Positions 1 to 9,903 of a stretch of DNA of 20,000 bases are shown in pieces (position 1 is the first letter of the stretch; each line of letters begins with the position of its first letter). This stretch comes from Chrysomallon squamiferum (Eukaryota > Mollusca > Gastropoda > Neomphalida > Peltospiridae): positions 10,961,863 through 10,981,862 of the forward strand of contig CM022668.1 in the NCBI GenBank assembly GCA_012295275.1, read 5' to 3'. Under the pieces are notes generated by a model, which worked only from the letters and a program-made list of their open reading frames with translations, ran no database searches and was not told the DNA's origin. The position numbers and the translations under genes are program-made.

Positions 1-122
1 ATAGATTGCAATCTACTATGTGGCTCTTTGGAAGAAATTCAATAGCATTCGTCCAATTCCGGTAAACAGGAGACAAGGTGTTCAATGGTTGCGTTTGTCG
101 GTGGGTTCAGCTTTAGATTATC

Positions 123-124
<2 letters not shown>

Positions 125-180
<56 letters not shown>
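125..180 (+). repeat. (CT)28 microsatellite
   Basis: A perfect CT dinucleotide run of 56 bases. Confidence 0.98.
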
Positions 181-183
<3 letters not shown>

Positions 184-770
184 TTTATTTATTTAGTTAT
201 TTATTTATTACATTTTTTCAATGGATAGTCATGTTTTATCAAAAACTATTTGCTGTGCAGTCTTCAGCTGATTATAGAGCAAGGTTAGTAAAGATGTGTC
301 AGAATTTCGTTTTTAAAATTATTCTAATTTCATTCTTATTCTTATATATGAGCTAACAACTTTTAAAATGTTAAAATGTGTTATTGATCGGTCAATTATT
401 GTAAATGTTACGATTTTTTATTTTATTAAAAAGTTAGGATTTATTATTATTTTTTTTATACAGATACATAGTGAAAAGTGTGACATTTTCTGGCAATCTC
501 GTAGTTAACGCAATCATAACTTTCTAAGAATGAAAACAATGTAACGGAATGACAATAATCGATAAAAATAGCTTGAGGTACCTTTAAAAAAAAATGTGTC
601 AAATGGTTTTATTGTGGAAAATTTTAAAAAGAACAACAAAGCAACTGACACGAAATTTCACATACTTCAAGAAAAATTTCGTAACTAAAGTACTCTCATT
701 GTTTCAAGAAGAACTTTAATCATCTTCGTAAATTGATCGTCTGGTTTTTGAAATAGCTCTTTTCTGCACT

Positions 771-811
<41 letters not shown>

Positions 812-1640
812 CTCGAAAATTCTACTCAGATGAAAACAAAACAAATAGAACGATGTTTGGCAAATTTCGAACTACGTCGCAAAAGTGTTCATCTTTATGC
901 CTTTCTAAAATTTCAACCAGTTAGTACAGCGCAAAGATACTGACGCGCAAGGCAGAAAAAAAATGTGCTTACAGCCTTTCTAAGCGAAACTGTTCTGACG
1001 TCAGGGCCTCATTCTGGCATACCTACTTAGTAAATATAAATATTTTAATAAAAAATAATATCTGCAATGTTTAGGTATTTCGCCATTTTCAATTTTATTT
1101 ATCAATTATGTTAGTTTAATTATTATTTTGAATCGCTCCTACTCGGGTAAATAATACTAAATGCGTTTATGTGTGTACGTCTGTGCAGTGTTTGTTTAAC
1201 GCGATCTCCGTATAATAGGCCTCCTGCAACGACTACTTTTCCCTAAACAGTGAACAAATATGGCTGATTATTATTATTATTATTTTTTTACTATTATTAT
1301 TTCTAATGATACATTCGTGTAGCCATGTCATAACTGTCGAAACAAATCCAGTTTGCTACTTAATATTTTCAGATTTTAAGTTTATTCTGACATCCATAAA
1401 ATCGCAAAATAATTGTGAGCACTGTCATTTCAAATGAACACATCAAATCAGAATTTCAAATTATTTCGCTCCAGCAGAACCTGTCAGAGTAACACAAGAC
1501 ATTTTGTTCGATAAGAACTATTTCTGTTTACTGACAGTCTCATCTTGTTCAAGATGCTGCATAGTCTGCATGCTAAACAAGATGTTAGATAACGATAATA
1601 TTTTGAGCACTTAGAAGATGAGGATATTGTTTTTTTTCCA
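181..1640. other. Noncoding upstream DNA, no gene seen
   Basis: AT-rich sequence with stops in all frames. It includes the poly-T tract, a perfect CRE-like TGACGTCA palindrome at 996-1003 in a slightly GC-richer patch (920-1010), a short (TTA)n at about 1266-1285, and a hairpin with 9-base arms (CATCTTGTT 1541-1549 with AACAAGATG 1576-1584). None of these is tied to a gene. Confidence 0.6.
773..811 (+). repeat. Poly-T tract (39 bases)
   Basis: An uninterrupted T run. It could be the tail of a minus-strand retroposed element, but no element body is recognised beside it. Confidence 0.95.
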
Positions 1641-1844
1641 CTAGACAATGTGGACATGGAAATTTTTATCAGTTTCTGTTTCGCTTGGTCTCATCCGAGT
1701 TAAAACGCTGGTCGAAATACCTTCGAACGGAATGTTATTGATAGAGTCGATTTCAACATCGTCGAGGGAAAGTCGTCTGCGACCACTGAAAAGACTAACC
1801 GTACGAAAAGTTAGCGTCTGAAGTAATATCGAGCGAAAATTCAA
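1641..1844 (-). other. CpG-rich minus-strand open frame, possible isolated exon
   Basis: A 67-codon frame on the minus strand lies in a patch of clearly higher CpG density than its surroundings. Within it, reverse-strand TAGTCTTTTCAG and GAAG|GTATTT look like an acceptor and a donor around a short segment encoding GRRRLSLDDVEIDSINNIPF. No family is recognised. It could be a lone exon of another gene, a transposon remnant, or chance. Confidence 0.2.
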
Positions 1845-1898
1845 GGTTGGATGAGAAAAAGTGTCAAATTCGACTTAATTTTTTATATAAAAAATTAG

Positions 1899-1900
<2 letters not shown>

Positions 1901-1953
<53 letters not shown>

Positions 1954-1969
1954 AATACACACACACACA
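1901..1969 (+). repeat. (AT)25 followed by (CA)n
   Basis: Perfect AT repeat 1901-1950, then a short CA-rich stretch to 1969. Confidence 0.97.
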
Positions 1970-2780
1970 TACTTCTATTTCATTGTGCATTCGTAGTTCT
2001 ACATTTTCAGAAAACTATGATGTATGTATTCACTTCGTACTTAAAGGAATATATCAGTTCTTGGACAAGGGGAATGACTCGTGTTTTGTAAAAGCTAGAA
2101 AGACTGGAGATATATGTTTCAATTATTTATACTGTACATTTATTTTCGTCTGATTTCAGTGGGTAATGCTAGGCGTCGTTAGTAGGGTTTAATTTACATT
2201 ATTTTCGGATGTGATTTGTTACAGAATGTGGTTTTTGTTCTTGAATATAACCCAACGTACGCCTTCTTGAACTGTTGATATTTGTTTATTTGTTTATTTT
2301 GTTCGGGCTCTCGCCTTTCAGAAACAAAAGAGTTTATTCCGATTGGTTTTATTTAGGCGTTTATTTTTAAATGGCGGAACCTACTATTGTTTACGAATAA
2401 GGCATAAGTGTTCATTTTTTTATAAATAAAAAATGCGGGTAAATTTCATTTAATTATAAAACTGACGATCACAGTAACTGTATTTAGTTATTCACAAAAT
2501 ACAACAATTTGTCACATTGTAATTTTCTGACCTTTTGCGGCATTTTCACCGACTTTTCTTGTCTATAAATAAAATTGATGACAATTACATACTTTTTAAA
2601 TAATGTTTAGAAAGCTGTCTAATTTCTAAGGAAATTCAAATCCAATACTATAACAATTACTGGTTTTGCGAGTGTGGTCGTCAAAACATATTACACAGTT
2701 CCATTAATTTCTTAGAACAAGTCAGCACAAACAGTTTTTAACCAAAAAAAAAATATATATATATAAAAAATAATAATAAT
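1970..2780. other. Noncoding AT-rich stretch
   Basis: I see no open frame, repeat or splice pattern worth calling. Sequence complexity is normal, without similarity to the gene units. Confidence 0.6.
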
Positions 2781-2781
2781 T

Positions 2782-2800
2782 ATGATGATGATGATGATGA

Positions 2801-2863
<63 letters not shown>

Positions 2864-2890
2864 ACAAACAAACACACAAACAAACAAAAG
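2782..2890 (+). repeat. Compound (ATG)n-(AAAT)n-(CAAA)n
   Basis: ATG units 2782-2800, AAAT units to about 2864, then CAAA units. The long minus-strand frames here are translations of this repeat. Confidence 0.96.
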
Positions 2891-3085
2891 AACAAATCAA
2901 TAAATAAATACATAATTAACTCTGGAGTCTGGACAGAAGCACTACTGATTGAGTGCAGACTGTGCACCTTTCGATTACGAATAAATTAAACTTTGATAAA
3001 ATAATCCGCCTTAGTGGATTTCGATAGAAAAAAAAGAAGAAAAAAGACTGAAACTTACAAAATATCAAACAATGCAACAGCTACT

Positions 3086-3225
3086 AAGTTAGTATATGTG
3101 TATAATCAAACTTCATTTCAAAGATACACCACGTATTATAACCGAACTCATTTTTAAGGTACATCAAATTTTATAACAAAATTCACTTCTAAGGTTCACG
3201 CATTGATAGCCAAACTCTGTTGAGT
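3086..3225 (+). repeat. Decayed 35-bp repeats of the same family
   Basis: AAGATACACC (3121), AAGGTACATC (3156) and AAGGTTCACG (3191) recur at exact 35-base spacing, with intervening AT-rich bodies that resemble the minisatellite at 5349-5975. The copies are strongly diverged. Confidence 0.6.
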
Positions 3226-3374
3226 GATACTCATAATAATAAAACAAACAAACAAACAAATCAATAAAATAATAATAATAAAATGTAATTCGTTAGTACA
3301 AGGTAGCCTAGGGACAGAGAATATCTATCAGTGCATACGTTTTCTCCGGTTAGCCGGGTAATTTATGTTAATTT

Positions 3375-3460
3375 ACGTTAATGTAATGAAGTAACGAGTT
3401 TGTTTGGATGACATCTGAAAAGAATAATGTTGCAGCAATGCGAGTCTTAATCTGTGTTCA
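3375..3460 (+). pseudogene. Possible heavily decayed copy of exon 14
   Basis: The expected place of exon 14 in the upstream relic contains short matches to gene 1 exon 14 (TAATGTAATGAA, AATGTTG and a following TCTGTGTTCA at the start of the next intron). No open frame survives. Support is weak and based on order and short words only. Confidence 0.3.
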
Positions 3461-3588
3461 TTGTCGAAGTTACATTTTATTATGTAATACATGTTTTGGA
3501 TTTAAATCGACGTATTTTTACCCATATTAAACATGTTATCTTTGTGAACAGGAACTGTCTGTTTATTTTATTTATTTTATTTTTATAG

Positions 3589-3781
3589 TATTATCATGCA
3601 TGGACGGACATCAGCTAATGTGTATAATTTTAAAGAACACGCTTTTGTCCAAGCTACTCATATGTTCTGTTACGAACGTGAGTCCTACGAGTTCATCAAA
3701 CTAAACAAAGTACTTTCTGTCAGGTACTGCTGTCTGTATTTACTCTATTTATATCCTTTGTTTACTCAGTATTATAACTAG
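3589..3781 (+). pseudogene. Relic terminal exon of an upstream paralogue
   Basis: After TTTATAG at 3588, the sequence aligns with gene 1 exon 15. The reading frame with NFKEHAF..ATHMFCYERESYE matches HFEEHAF..ATHMFCYERESYE. The frame is offset from the phase-1 acceptor, the first two cysteines are lost, and a deletion of about two dozen bases removes the C-x3-C end and the original stop. The frame then drifts to a TAG at 3779-3781. Homology continues into the preceding intron (a T-rich tract after TGTGAACA) and into the 3' flank to about 4330. This is the truncated 3' end of a third family member; the rest of that copy is not recognisable in the window. Confidence 0.72.
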
Positions 3782-4330
3782 ATAAAAAGCACAATTTAGA
3801 ACATCATAAAATCAGTTTTTTAAATTTAAATTTGAATTTTTGAGTAATGTAATTTACTTGTGTAAATTAACTGAAATTTTCTCATTAATTTCAGCATTGT
3901 TATCGTCATCACAGTGACAGTTAGACTTTCAGTATTTGTAAATTAACTAACCATTAACAATTAAATGTTGAATTAAGTAAATAACGTAGCTCAGTGGTAC
4001 AAAATTATTATAAATAACTTGTTAAATAGACTACCATCTGTTTTTTATTCTTGTCTTTGTTCTTATTATTTTCGTATCAAGAATAATTAAACAGAAACTG
4101 CTATTTAAGATATTACAAACTGAAACATATTTGTATTCGTGAAATGAATAGTGTAGCTTAGTTGCAAAGTTTATTTAAAGTTAGTCATTAGTTGTATTAT
4201 CGTTATGATTATAATCAATAGAGTCACAATCATACTCGTATTTAATTTTTCTGTACTCTTTAGAGTTGATCACTAAAAATAACGTTTTATTTTTAGTGCT
4301 AAAACTTAGAACACACATATTAGAGATAAA
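3782..4330 (+). other. 3' flank homologous to the gene 1 downstream region
   Basis: Blocks here match the gene 1 3' flank in the same order: GATAAAAAGCAC with CAATAAAAAGAATC, AAATTTGAATTT, TGAAATTTTCTCATT, GTTATCRTCATCAC, and ACGTTTTATTTTTA near 4280 with TTGTTTTATTTTTA near 15482. This shows that the duplication unit extends at least 500 bases past the last exon. No gene is seen. Confidence 0.65.
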
Positions 4331-4388
4331 TTAAATTATTAAATTAGTTTTCCTGTTTTTCAGTTTTGTTGATATGGTGATAACATTA

Positions 4389-4433
4389 ACACACACACAC
4401 ACGCACGCACACACACGTACATACACACATACA
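4389..4433 (+). repeat. (CA)n with CG and TA variants
   Basis: Alternating CA with ACGC and TACA interruptions. Confidence 0.92.
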
Positions 4434-4859
4434 ATAATTACTTACTGTTGTTGTTGTTGTTATTGTTATCATGAGCATAGAAATCAAACTTGCTGTTCTG
4501 TTTCTATACAGAACTGCCAAGAAAAAAGAAATAGGGGCTTCTGTATTCTAGAATACTTAAGTAATACTTAAGTTTGTGACAAAGACAAGGGTTGAAACGT
4601 TATGGTATATTTTGTACCTTTCAACTGCCGATTTAATAGATTGTTAAAGAAGGGGATCGACTCTTCCTCTTATGGTCGCAACAATACTAGAACAACTGAG
4701 TCAACATTATTTTAGTGCATGAAGTTATTTAATTTGGTTTCAGAGACACTTTCTCTATAAATGATCAACATTTAGCTTATTTTTTTCTGATTACCGGCTT
4801 GCTAAAATTGGATTACTCTATCGTTCTCTCCATCCATCATTATATTTCTCTCTGCACTA
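4434..4859. other. Noncoding stretch between the relic flank and the A-rich tract
   Basis: It starts with a short TTG trinucleotide run (about 4446-4460). A small inverted pair GTTGAAA ... TTTCAAC spans about 4591-4624. Nothing gene-like is seen. Confidence 0.5.
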
Positions 4860-5032
4860 AAAACCCCACAAAAAAACAAACAAAACAACATCAATAAAAA
4901 ATAACAAATGACAAAACAAAAAAAACAAAAACAAAAATGAACAACAACAAAAAATAAAATAAATAAATACACAAATAAACAAACAAACAAAAAAAAAAAT
5001 AAATAAATAAAAACAAAAATAAAAATAAAATA
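4860..5032 (+). repeat. A-rich (CAAA)/(AAAT) low-complexity tract
   Basis: About 170 bases almost without T runs on this strand, composed of A with C or T interruptions. It sits directly beside the possible Gag remnant. Confidence 0.85.
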
Positions 5033-5066
5033 ATGGATTTCACCATACAACATGGCTGCGACCCCG

Positions 5067-5177
5067 TTAAATAATGTCTGGTAACAGACTGTTTACGAGT
5101 GTGTTGTACATTTGCTCCGTTTTGGCAACTTCAACCTGCAGCCTATATTTATCCTGAAGCATCTTAAACCATACTAC
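5067..5177 (-). mobile_element. Possible short Ty3/gypsy-type Gag remnant
   Basis: Minus-strand reading gives WFKMLQDKYRLQ, then AKTEQMYNTLVNSLLPDII and a stop. The arrangement (WF..L...Y.L....T.Q.Y..LV..LP..I) recalls the start of the Gag core of Ty3/gypsy retrotransposons common in cephalopod genomes. Only about 36 codons remain, abutting an (ACT)n tract, with no LTRs, protease or polymerase nearby. The assignment comes from motif resemblance and is uncertain. Confidence 0.35.
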
Positions 5178-5284
5178 TACTACTATTACTATTACTACTA
5201 CTACTACTACTACTACTACTACGTTGCCTGCTGCTGCTATTACTACTACTATTTCTTTTACTACAATTACTACTAATAATAATA
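5172..5284 (+). repeat. Compound (TAC)n/(TGC)n/(TAA)n trinucleotide repeat
   Basis: Trinucleotide runs with a short GCTGCTGCT island in the middle (about 5228-5238). Confidence 0.92.
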
Positions 5285-5348
5285 AAGAAAAAAAACACCT
5301 GTAAAGTAAAGACAAATATTTGTGCAATGTTTTCAACATTGTCTTCAA

Positions 5349-5975
5349 TGTACAACATGTGCGAAATTCAAACTTAGCTGTAAGGTACAACATGTGTGAT
5401 ATTCAAACTTAGCTGTAAGGTACAAGACGCGTGATAACCAAATTTAGCTGTAAGGTACAACATATGTGATATCCCAACATATCTGTAAGGTACAACACGT
5501 GTGATATTCAAACTTACCTGTACGGTACAACACGTGTGATATCCAAACTTACCTGTAAGATACAACACGTGTGATATCCAATCTTAGCTGTAAGGTACAA
5601 CTCGTGTGATATTCAACCTTATAGATGTAAGTTAGAACACGTGATATCCAAACTTACCTGTAAGGTACAACACGTGTGATATTCAAACTTAGGTGTAAGG
5701 TACAACACATGTGATATTCAACCTTAGCTGTAAGGTACAACTCGTGTGATATCCAAACTTATCTGTAAGGTACAACAGTGTGATATCAAAAATCAGCTGG
5801 AAGGTACAACACGTATGGTATCCAAACTTAGATGTAAGGTACAACTCATGTGGTATCCAAACTTAGGTGTAAGTTACAACACGTGTGGTATCCAAACTTA
5901 CCTGTAAGGTACAACACGTGTGATATTCAAACTTAGGTGTAAGGTACAACATGCGGTATTCAATCTTAGCTGCAT
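5349..5975 (+). repeat. 35-bp minisatellite, about 18 copies
   Basis: Tandem units of 35 bp have a consensus that reads TTAGCTGTAA, then GGTACAACAC, then GTGTGATATT, then CAAAC. GGTACA starts recur at 5384, 5419, 5454, 5489 and 5524, exactly 35 apart, with later small indels. Roughly seven copies contain the CACGTG palindrome. Units vary by point changes, so the array is not freshly homogenised. Open frames on the minus strand here are only translations of the repeat. Confidence 0.92.
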
Positions 5976-5983
5976 GGATACAG

Positions 5984-6196
5984 GAACACACACACCCACG
6001 AACAGACACATATATATGTGGATACATACTTATATACACACACACAAACATACATTTATACAAAAATATATACATACGTACATAAACCCATACATACATC
6101 AATACATACATACATATAGACAGACAGACAGCCACACACACATACATACATACATATATATATACACACATAGGTACATACATACATACAAACATC
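5984..6196 (+). repeat. Compound (CA)/(TACA)/(GACA) tract
   Basis: Degenerate tetranucleotide and dinucleotide repeats immediately after the 35-bp minisatellite, including a CAGACAGACAG run. Open frames on both strands here are repeat artefacts. Confidence 0.9.
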
Positions 6197-6464
6197 CACA
6201 AACTCACATTTACGCACATATACAGTCTTTATGTAGATTCTTACATGCATATAAATTTAAAAGAGAACTTTTACAATAGTTTACTTAAGAACAGTTACTT
6301 ATATATAGGTGTCAACTCCAGAACGTTTGCTTATTAATGTACGGCAGTGTTCAGAAACAAAATCACGGAGCTTGACCAGACAATAAATATTGATAAACTC
6401 AGTTAATATTAGCAACAGCCTATAGTTTATGTTATTATAAGAAATACTTAATTTGTTTATCTCT

Positions 6465-6815
6465 ACAGAAAGCAATCTGCATACTGTGACATACAGTGAG
6501 GGTACAGAATGGTATGGACAGATTTGATTAATTCCGTGTTTTAATGACTGAACTTTTAATTCAAGTGACACATACAGGAAATGTAGAATTTGATTATATC
6601 TGTGGAAAGCAATCTGCATACTGTGATATCTGTTGATGTTCAGCCGTATTTTAATGGCTGAAGGTTAAACTCAAGTGACGCTTGAGGAAAATAAAATCAG
6701 TGTGTATAAATGTTTGTTCTATTATAGTATCAAAAGTCGAGCTGTTCATTAATTTGAGAGTTGTACCAGATGCTAAGTGATATACTAAACGTGTCAAGGG
6801 TGGTTATATCTAATT
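6465..6815 (+). repeat. Diverged cassette copies upstream of gene 1
   Basis: GAAAGCAATCTGCATACTGT occurs twice (about 6469 and 6605), each followed by a TTTTAATG..TGAA segment. The second copy continues through AAATAAAATCAG and TATAAA to CCAGATGCTAAGTGATA, matching the gene 2 cassettes in order. Confidence 0.7.
6705..6710 (+). promoter_or_regulatory. Candidate TATA box, gene 1 upstream cassette
   Basis: TATAAA sits in a block (about 6578-6815) homologous to the two cassettes upstream of gene 2. A potential 5' splice site, TAA|GTGATA, follows at 6777, so a short noncoding first exon of about 40 bases is possible. It lies about 1.1 kb upstream of the ATG. Transcription start is unverified. Confidence 0.4.
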
Positions 6816-6893
6816 AACCTTCAATAACCTGAAGAATCCAAATAAATCCGATATATTTTTTTTGATTTAGAAATATAAATAGTCATAGTAGAA

Positions 6894-6960
<67 letters not shown>

Positions 6961-6961
6961 T
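6894..6961 (+). repeat. (AAT)n microsatellite
   Basis: A near-perfect AAT run of about 22 units between the gene 1 TATA cassette and its 35-bp repeats. Gene 2 has (AAT)n at 16327-16382 in the same relative place. Confidence 0.96.
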
Positions 6962-7094
6962 GATTATGATGATCATGATGTTAAAGTAAAAAAAGAAATC
7001 CAAAAAAGAAAAGAAGAAAAAAAGCAGATAAACAGTATTTTATATGTTTTAACAACCCAGTGAAAAAGTATGCAGACACCAAGTAAATTTTGTT

Positions 7095-7330
7095 TTTAAG
7101 CTGTAACATATATCATAAGAAAATGTTGTTCTAATCTGTTTCATACATTACTTTAAAAAAAAAAAAAAAAACAAAATAAAAAAAAATGTTCTGTTGTAAC
7201 GTGCAATAGAAGAAACTGTTCTAAGCTGTAAGACACACCGTAAGAAAACTTGTCTAAGTTGTAACATACACAGTAACAAAATGCTGTTCTTAGCTGTAAC
7301 ATACAGTATAACATTTTCAAAAAGTTGAAT
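7095..7330 (+). repeat. Diverged 35-bp repeats upstream of gene 1
   Basis: Units of the form TAAGCTGTAACATACAC followed by AGTAAGAAAACACTGTTC recur about every 33-35 bases (AGCTGTAA or AGTTGTAA at 7099, 7224, 7257 and 7292). A poly-A tract at 7154-7171 interrupts them. The same arrangement occurs upstream of gene 2. Confidence 0.65.
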
Positions 7331-7869
7331 AAACTAAACATATAAGAAATAAGATAATTAATACATTTTGCTTATTTGACAAATTAATTCGTGTATACAG
7401 TTACACCCAGCGTCGAAAGAATTTATGAAAAAGTTGAAAAACGAGATATAATGTTATTTCCTTGTTAGTTGTTTCATGTATTTGTTGATGTCTAAAACAT
7501 CTGAAGGGTTTTAGTCAGACGGTAACTCGTGACAACAAATATTGTATATTTTAAGTTGAAAGGTAACTCGTTTCTAATGCAACAATCAGAACAGATATTC
7601 TTTTTCTTGATTTTTGTTTGCTGCATTTGTTTTAACTAGTTGTCCGTGTTTGTCTGTTTGTCTTTGTTTCTCTGCGTATGCATGGGCTGTTATTATAGAT
7701 TTGAAAATGAGCCAGTCGGCTAAGTCATAAAGGCAAGGGAAATATATCAAACTGTTTTTATTGGCAACTGATACTTGTTTAGTTACAAGGTCGTTTCATA
7801 GAAATTCAATCAAGAGAAATAGTTTTACGAAAGTGTCTTCCTGAACAGTGTAACTTTATTTCACTAAAC
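7331..7869 (+). promoter_or_regulatory. Gene 1 immediate upstream region / putative 5' UTR
   Basis: The segment is homologous to 17660-18058 before gene 2, ending in the shared TTTATTTCACTAAAC just before the ATG. Shared words include AATATATCAAACTGTTTT versus AATGTATCAAACTGTTTT and TTTCATAGAAAT. A possible acceptor TATTATAG at 7698 would begin the coding exon's 5' UTR, but it is not preserved in gene 2. Confidence 0.45.
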
Positions 7870-7957
7870 ATGACAGAGAAGAAAATTGTGTCTAAAATTT
7901 TCTTATTTCAGTGTTTTGTCCTCCTCGTTTCGTCTCCTGCACCGAGAATCCCCAGCA
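7870..7957 (+). CDS. Gene 1 exon 1: signal peptide
   Basis: This exon encodes 29 residues beginning MTEKKIVSK, followed by a hydrophobic core (IFLFQCFVLLVSS) and a likely cleavage region SSPAPR. That is a standard secretory signal. The ATG context is AAAC-ATG and is identical in the paralogue at 18059; no upstream in-frame ATG is shared. The donor is GCA|GTAAGG with one base of the next codon retained (phase 1). Reading into the intron stops at a TAA within 30 bases. Confidence 0.85.
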
Positions 7958-9515
7958 GTAAGGTTTCGTTTATTATTTGTATTTAAACAGCAGTAAGATT
8001 TCTTTTATTGTATTTAAACAGCAGTAAGATTTCTTTTTGAAATATTTTTAATGAAACAGAAGAGAAATTTCGTTTCTTATTTATACTTAAACACCGTATC
8101 TTTCTTTATTTTTAATTTATATTTTTTTTTAATTTTTTTATATTTATTTTTTTAGTTTTAATTTAATTTATTTTGATTATTATTATTATGTTTTTGTTTT
8201 TGTTCAATTTAATTGGCAGAGGAACATTGTTTATTTGCTTTATTATTTATTTAAGTTACAGTAACATATTTTTGGGTGTTTTATAAACTTTCTTTTTGCA
8301 GCTTTACCTGGTTGTGAATATATATTTATTCCATATATATTTGGAAATGACTTATTTGTTGCAATGGGATCGAACGCGACTCTTGAAGACTGCACACTGC
8401 TGTGTGACACACAAAACGGCTATGATAACAAAACGTGTACTGCTGTAGAAACCTATTTCGGTGCATGCTACATGTATTCATCCAATTACCCTATCGGGTT
8501 CGACGATTCCTCATTACTCTACGTAAAAGTCTGCGACGACGGTAAGAAATTATATTGTGAAATATTAATATTGATTTAACTTACATGTCAGCTTATATGA
8601 GCGTTGATTTTCTCTCTAAGGAAAATTCTTTTATCGTTAAAGGTCCCAGATAGTTGTAATAAATGCACTAATACTCTTTTTTTGTTTGTATTTTCTTTTA
8701 TGTTCAAGGTTGTTTTTTTTTTTTTTTTTTTTTTTGTAGCATTCGTTATTTGAAATATTGATATATATGTATATAACAAAAAAACATTTATCTCAAGCAT
8801 TTGTATTCAGTTATTACTAAAATCATTTACCTCGATTGTTCCTATTCTAATGTCACCGACAATATTTCCATTTCTGTTTGAATAAATCTACTGCTATTTT
8901 ATATAAGAAGAAACACTTCTCTCAGCAGTCAGTGAAAAGAAAATTATTTATATTTATGTTTTTCTATAATCATGTTATTTACTCTGTTACAGGTACATGT
9001 GGATTGCCCTGTGCAAACGGCGCCAGTGTAAACTTTGAGGACTGTACTTGTTCTTGTGTGGAATGCTGGGATGACATTCTCTGTTGTGCGCTTTCCTTTT
9101 TTCACTTAAAAATGATTCACGTTACAGTTTTTAAAACAAAGATAACTAAATTATGAAAAATTAAATAAATCAAACCGAAATGTGCAAAAGATAAATAATG
9201 TTTTACTGCCATCTGATCAGACCTGGGTTTTACACTATCATATAAGTAATCGTTTTTATAGCACCACAAATACCAGTTATTCAAGGATTTTTCGTCTTTT
9301 TCTCATTGCGTTTCGTCACAAATTAATTGAAATATAAAGTACTAGCATTTTTCAGAACTGAGTAAACGTTGAAAGTCAGATTAAATAAAGCATGAGGAAG
9401 GAAAAGATGGCGTACTCTCTGTGATGGAACATATAACGTAATAGGTTCTGCTCAATTACTGTAGAAATCAGATTACTGTGAGGAAAATAGAAATGAAGGA
9501 AACATAGAAACAAAG

Positions 9516-9577
<62 letters not shown>

Positions 9578-9843
9578 GTCAGTCATTAATTCATTCATTA
9601 GATATCCAAATTCAAATATTACTAATGAAAATTTCTTTTCATTTGCAGTGCTAATAATATTATATTGCAAATCATATATGTGTTAATCGTGTTAAAAAGC
9701 ATAAGATATATATATATATTTATATTTTCCTTTTTTTACTAAATTGTTCCCATATATCAAAATAATTGGATCTTACTAAACAAACTAGTATTTGAAATGC
9801 AAATGAATTAGTAATGAAAACAGTTCTTAAAATAATAATAATC

Positions 9844-9903
<60 letters not shown>

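Noticed and set aside
2712-2967. Minus-strand open frames rich in Tyr, Leu, Phe and Ile
   Set aside because: They are translations of the (AAAT)n/(CAAA)n microsatellite; no coding signature outside the repeat.
5349-5975. Regular 35-bp repeats resembling a CRISPR array
   Set aside because: The units are contiguous with no unique spacers, no cas genes are present and the context is animal DNA, so this is a minisatellite.
5067-6279. Several overlapping frames of 60-119 codons on both strands
   Set aside because: They arise from the 35-bp minisatellite (35 is not a multiple of 3, so all frames cycle), the ACT tract and the CA/TACA tract. Only the short Gag-like end at 5067-5177 was kept, as tentative.
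6821-7003. Poly-leucine and isoleucine frame
   Set aside because: Reading of the (AAT)n microsatellite.
8588-8800. 70-codon minus-strand frame in intron 2
   Set aside because: It crosses the poly-T tract (poly-Lys), lies inside an intron of gene 1 and has no recognisable features.
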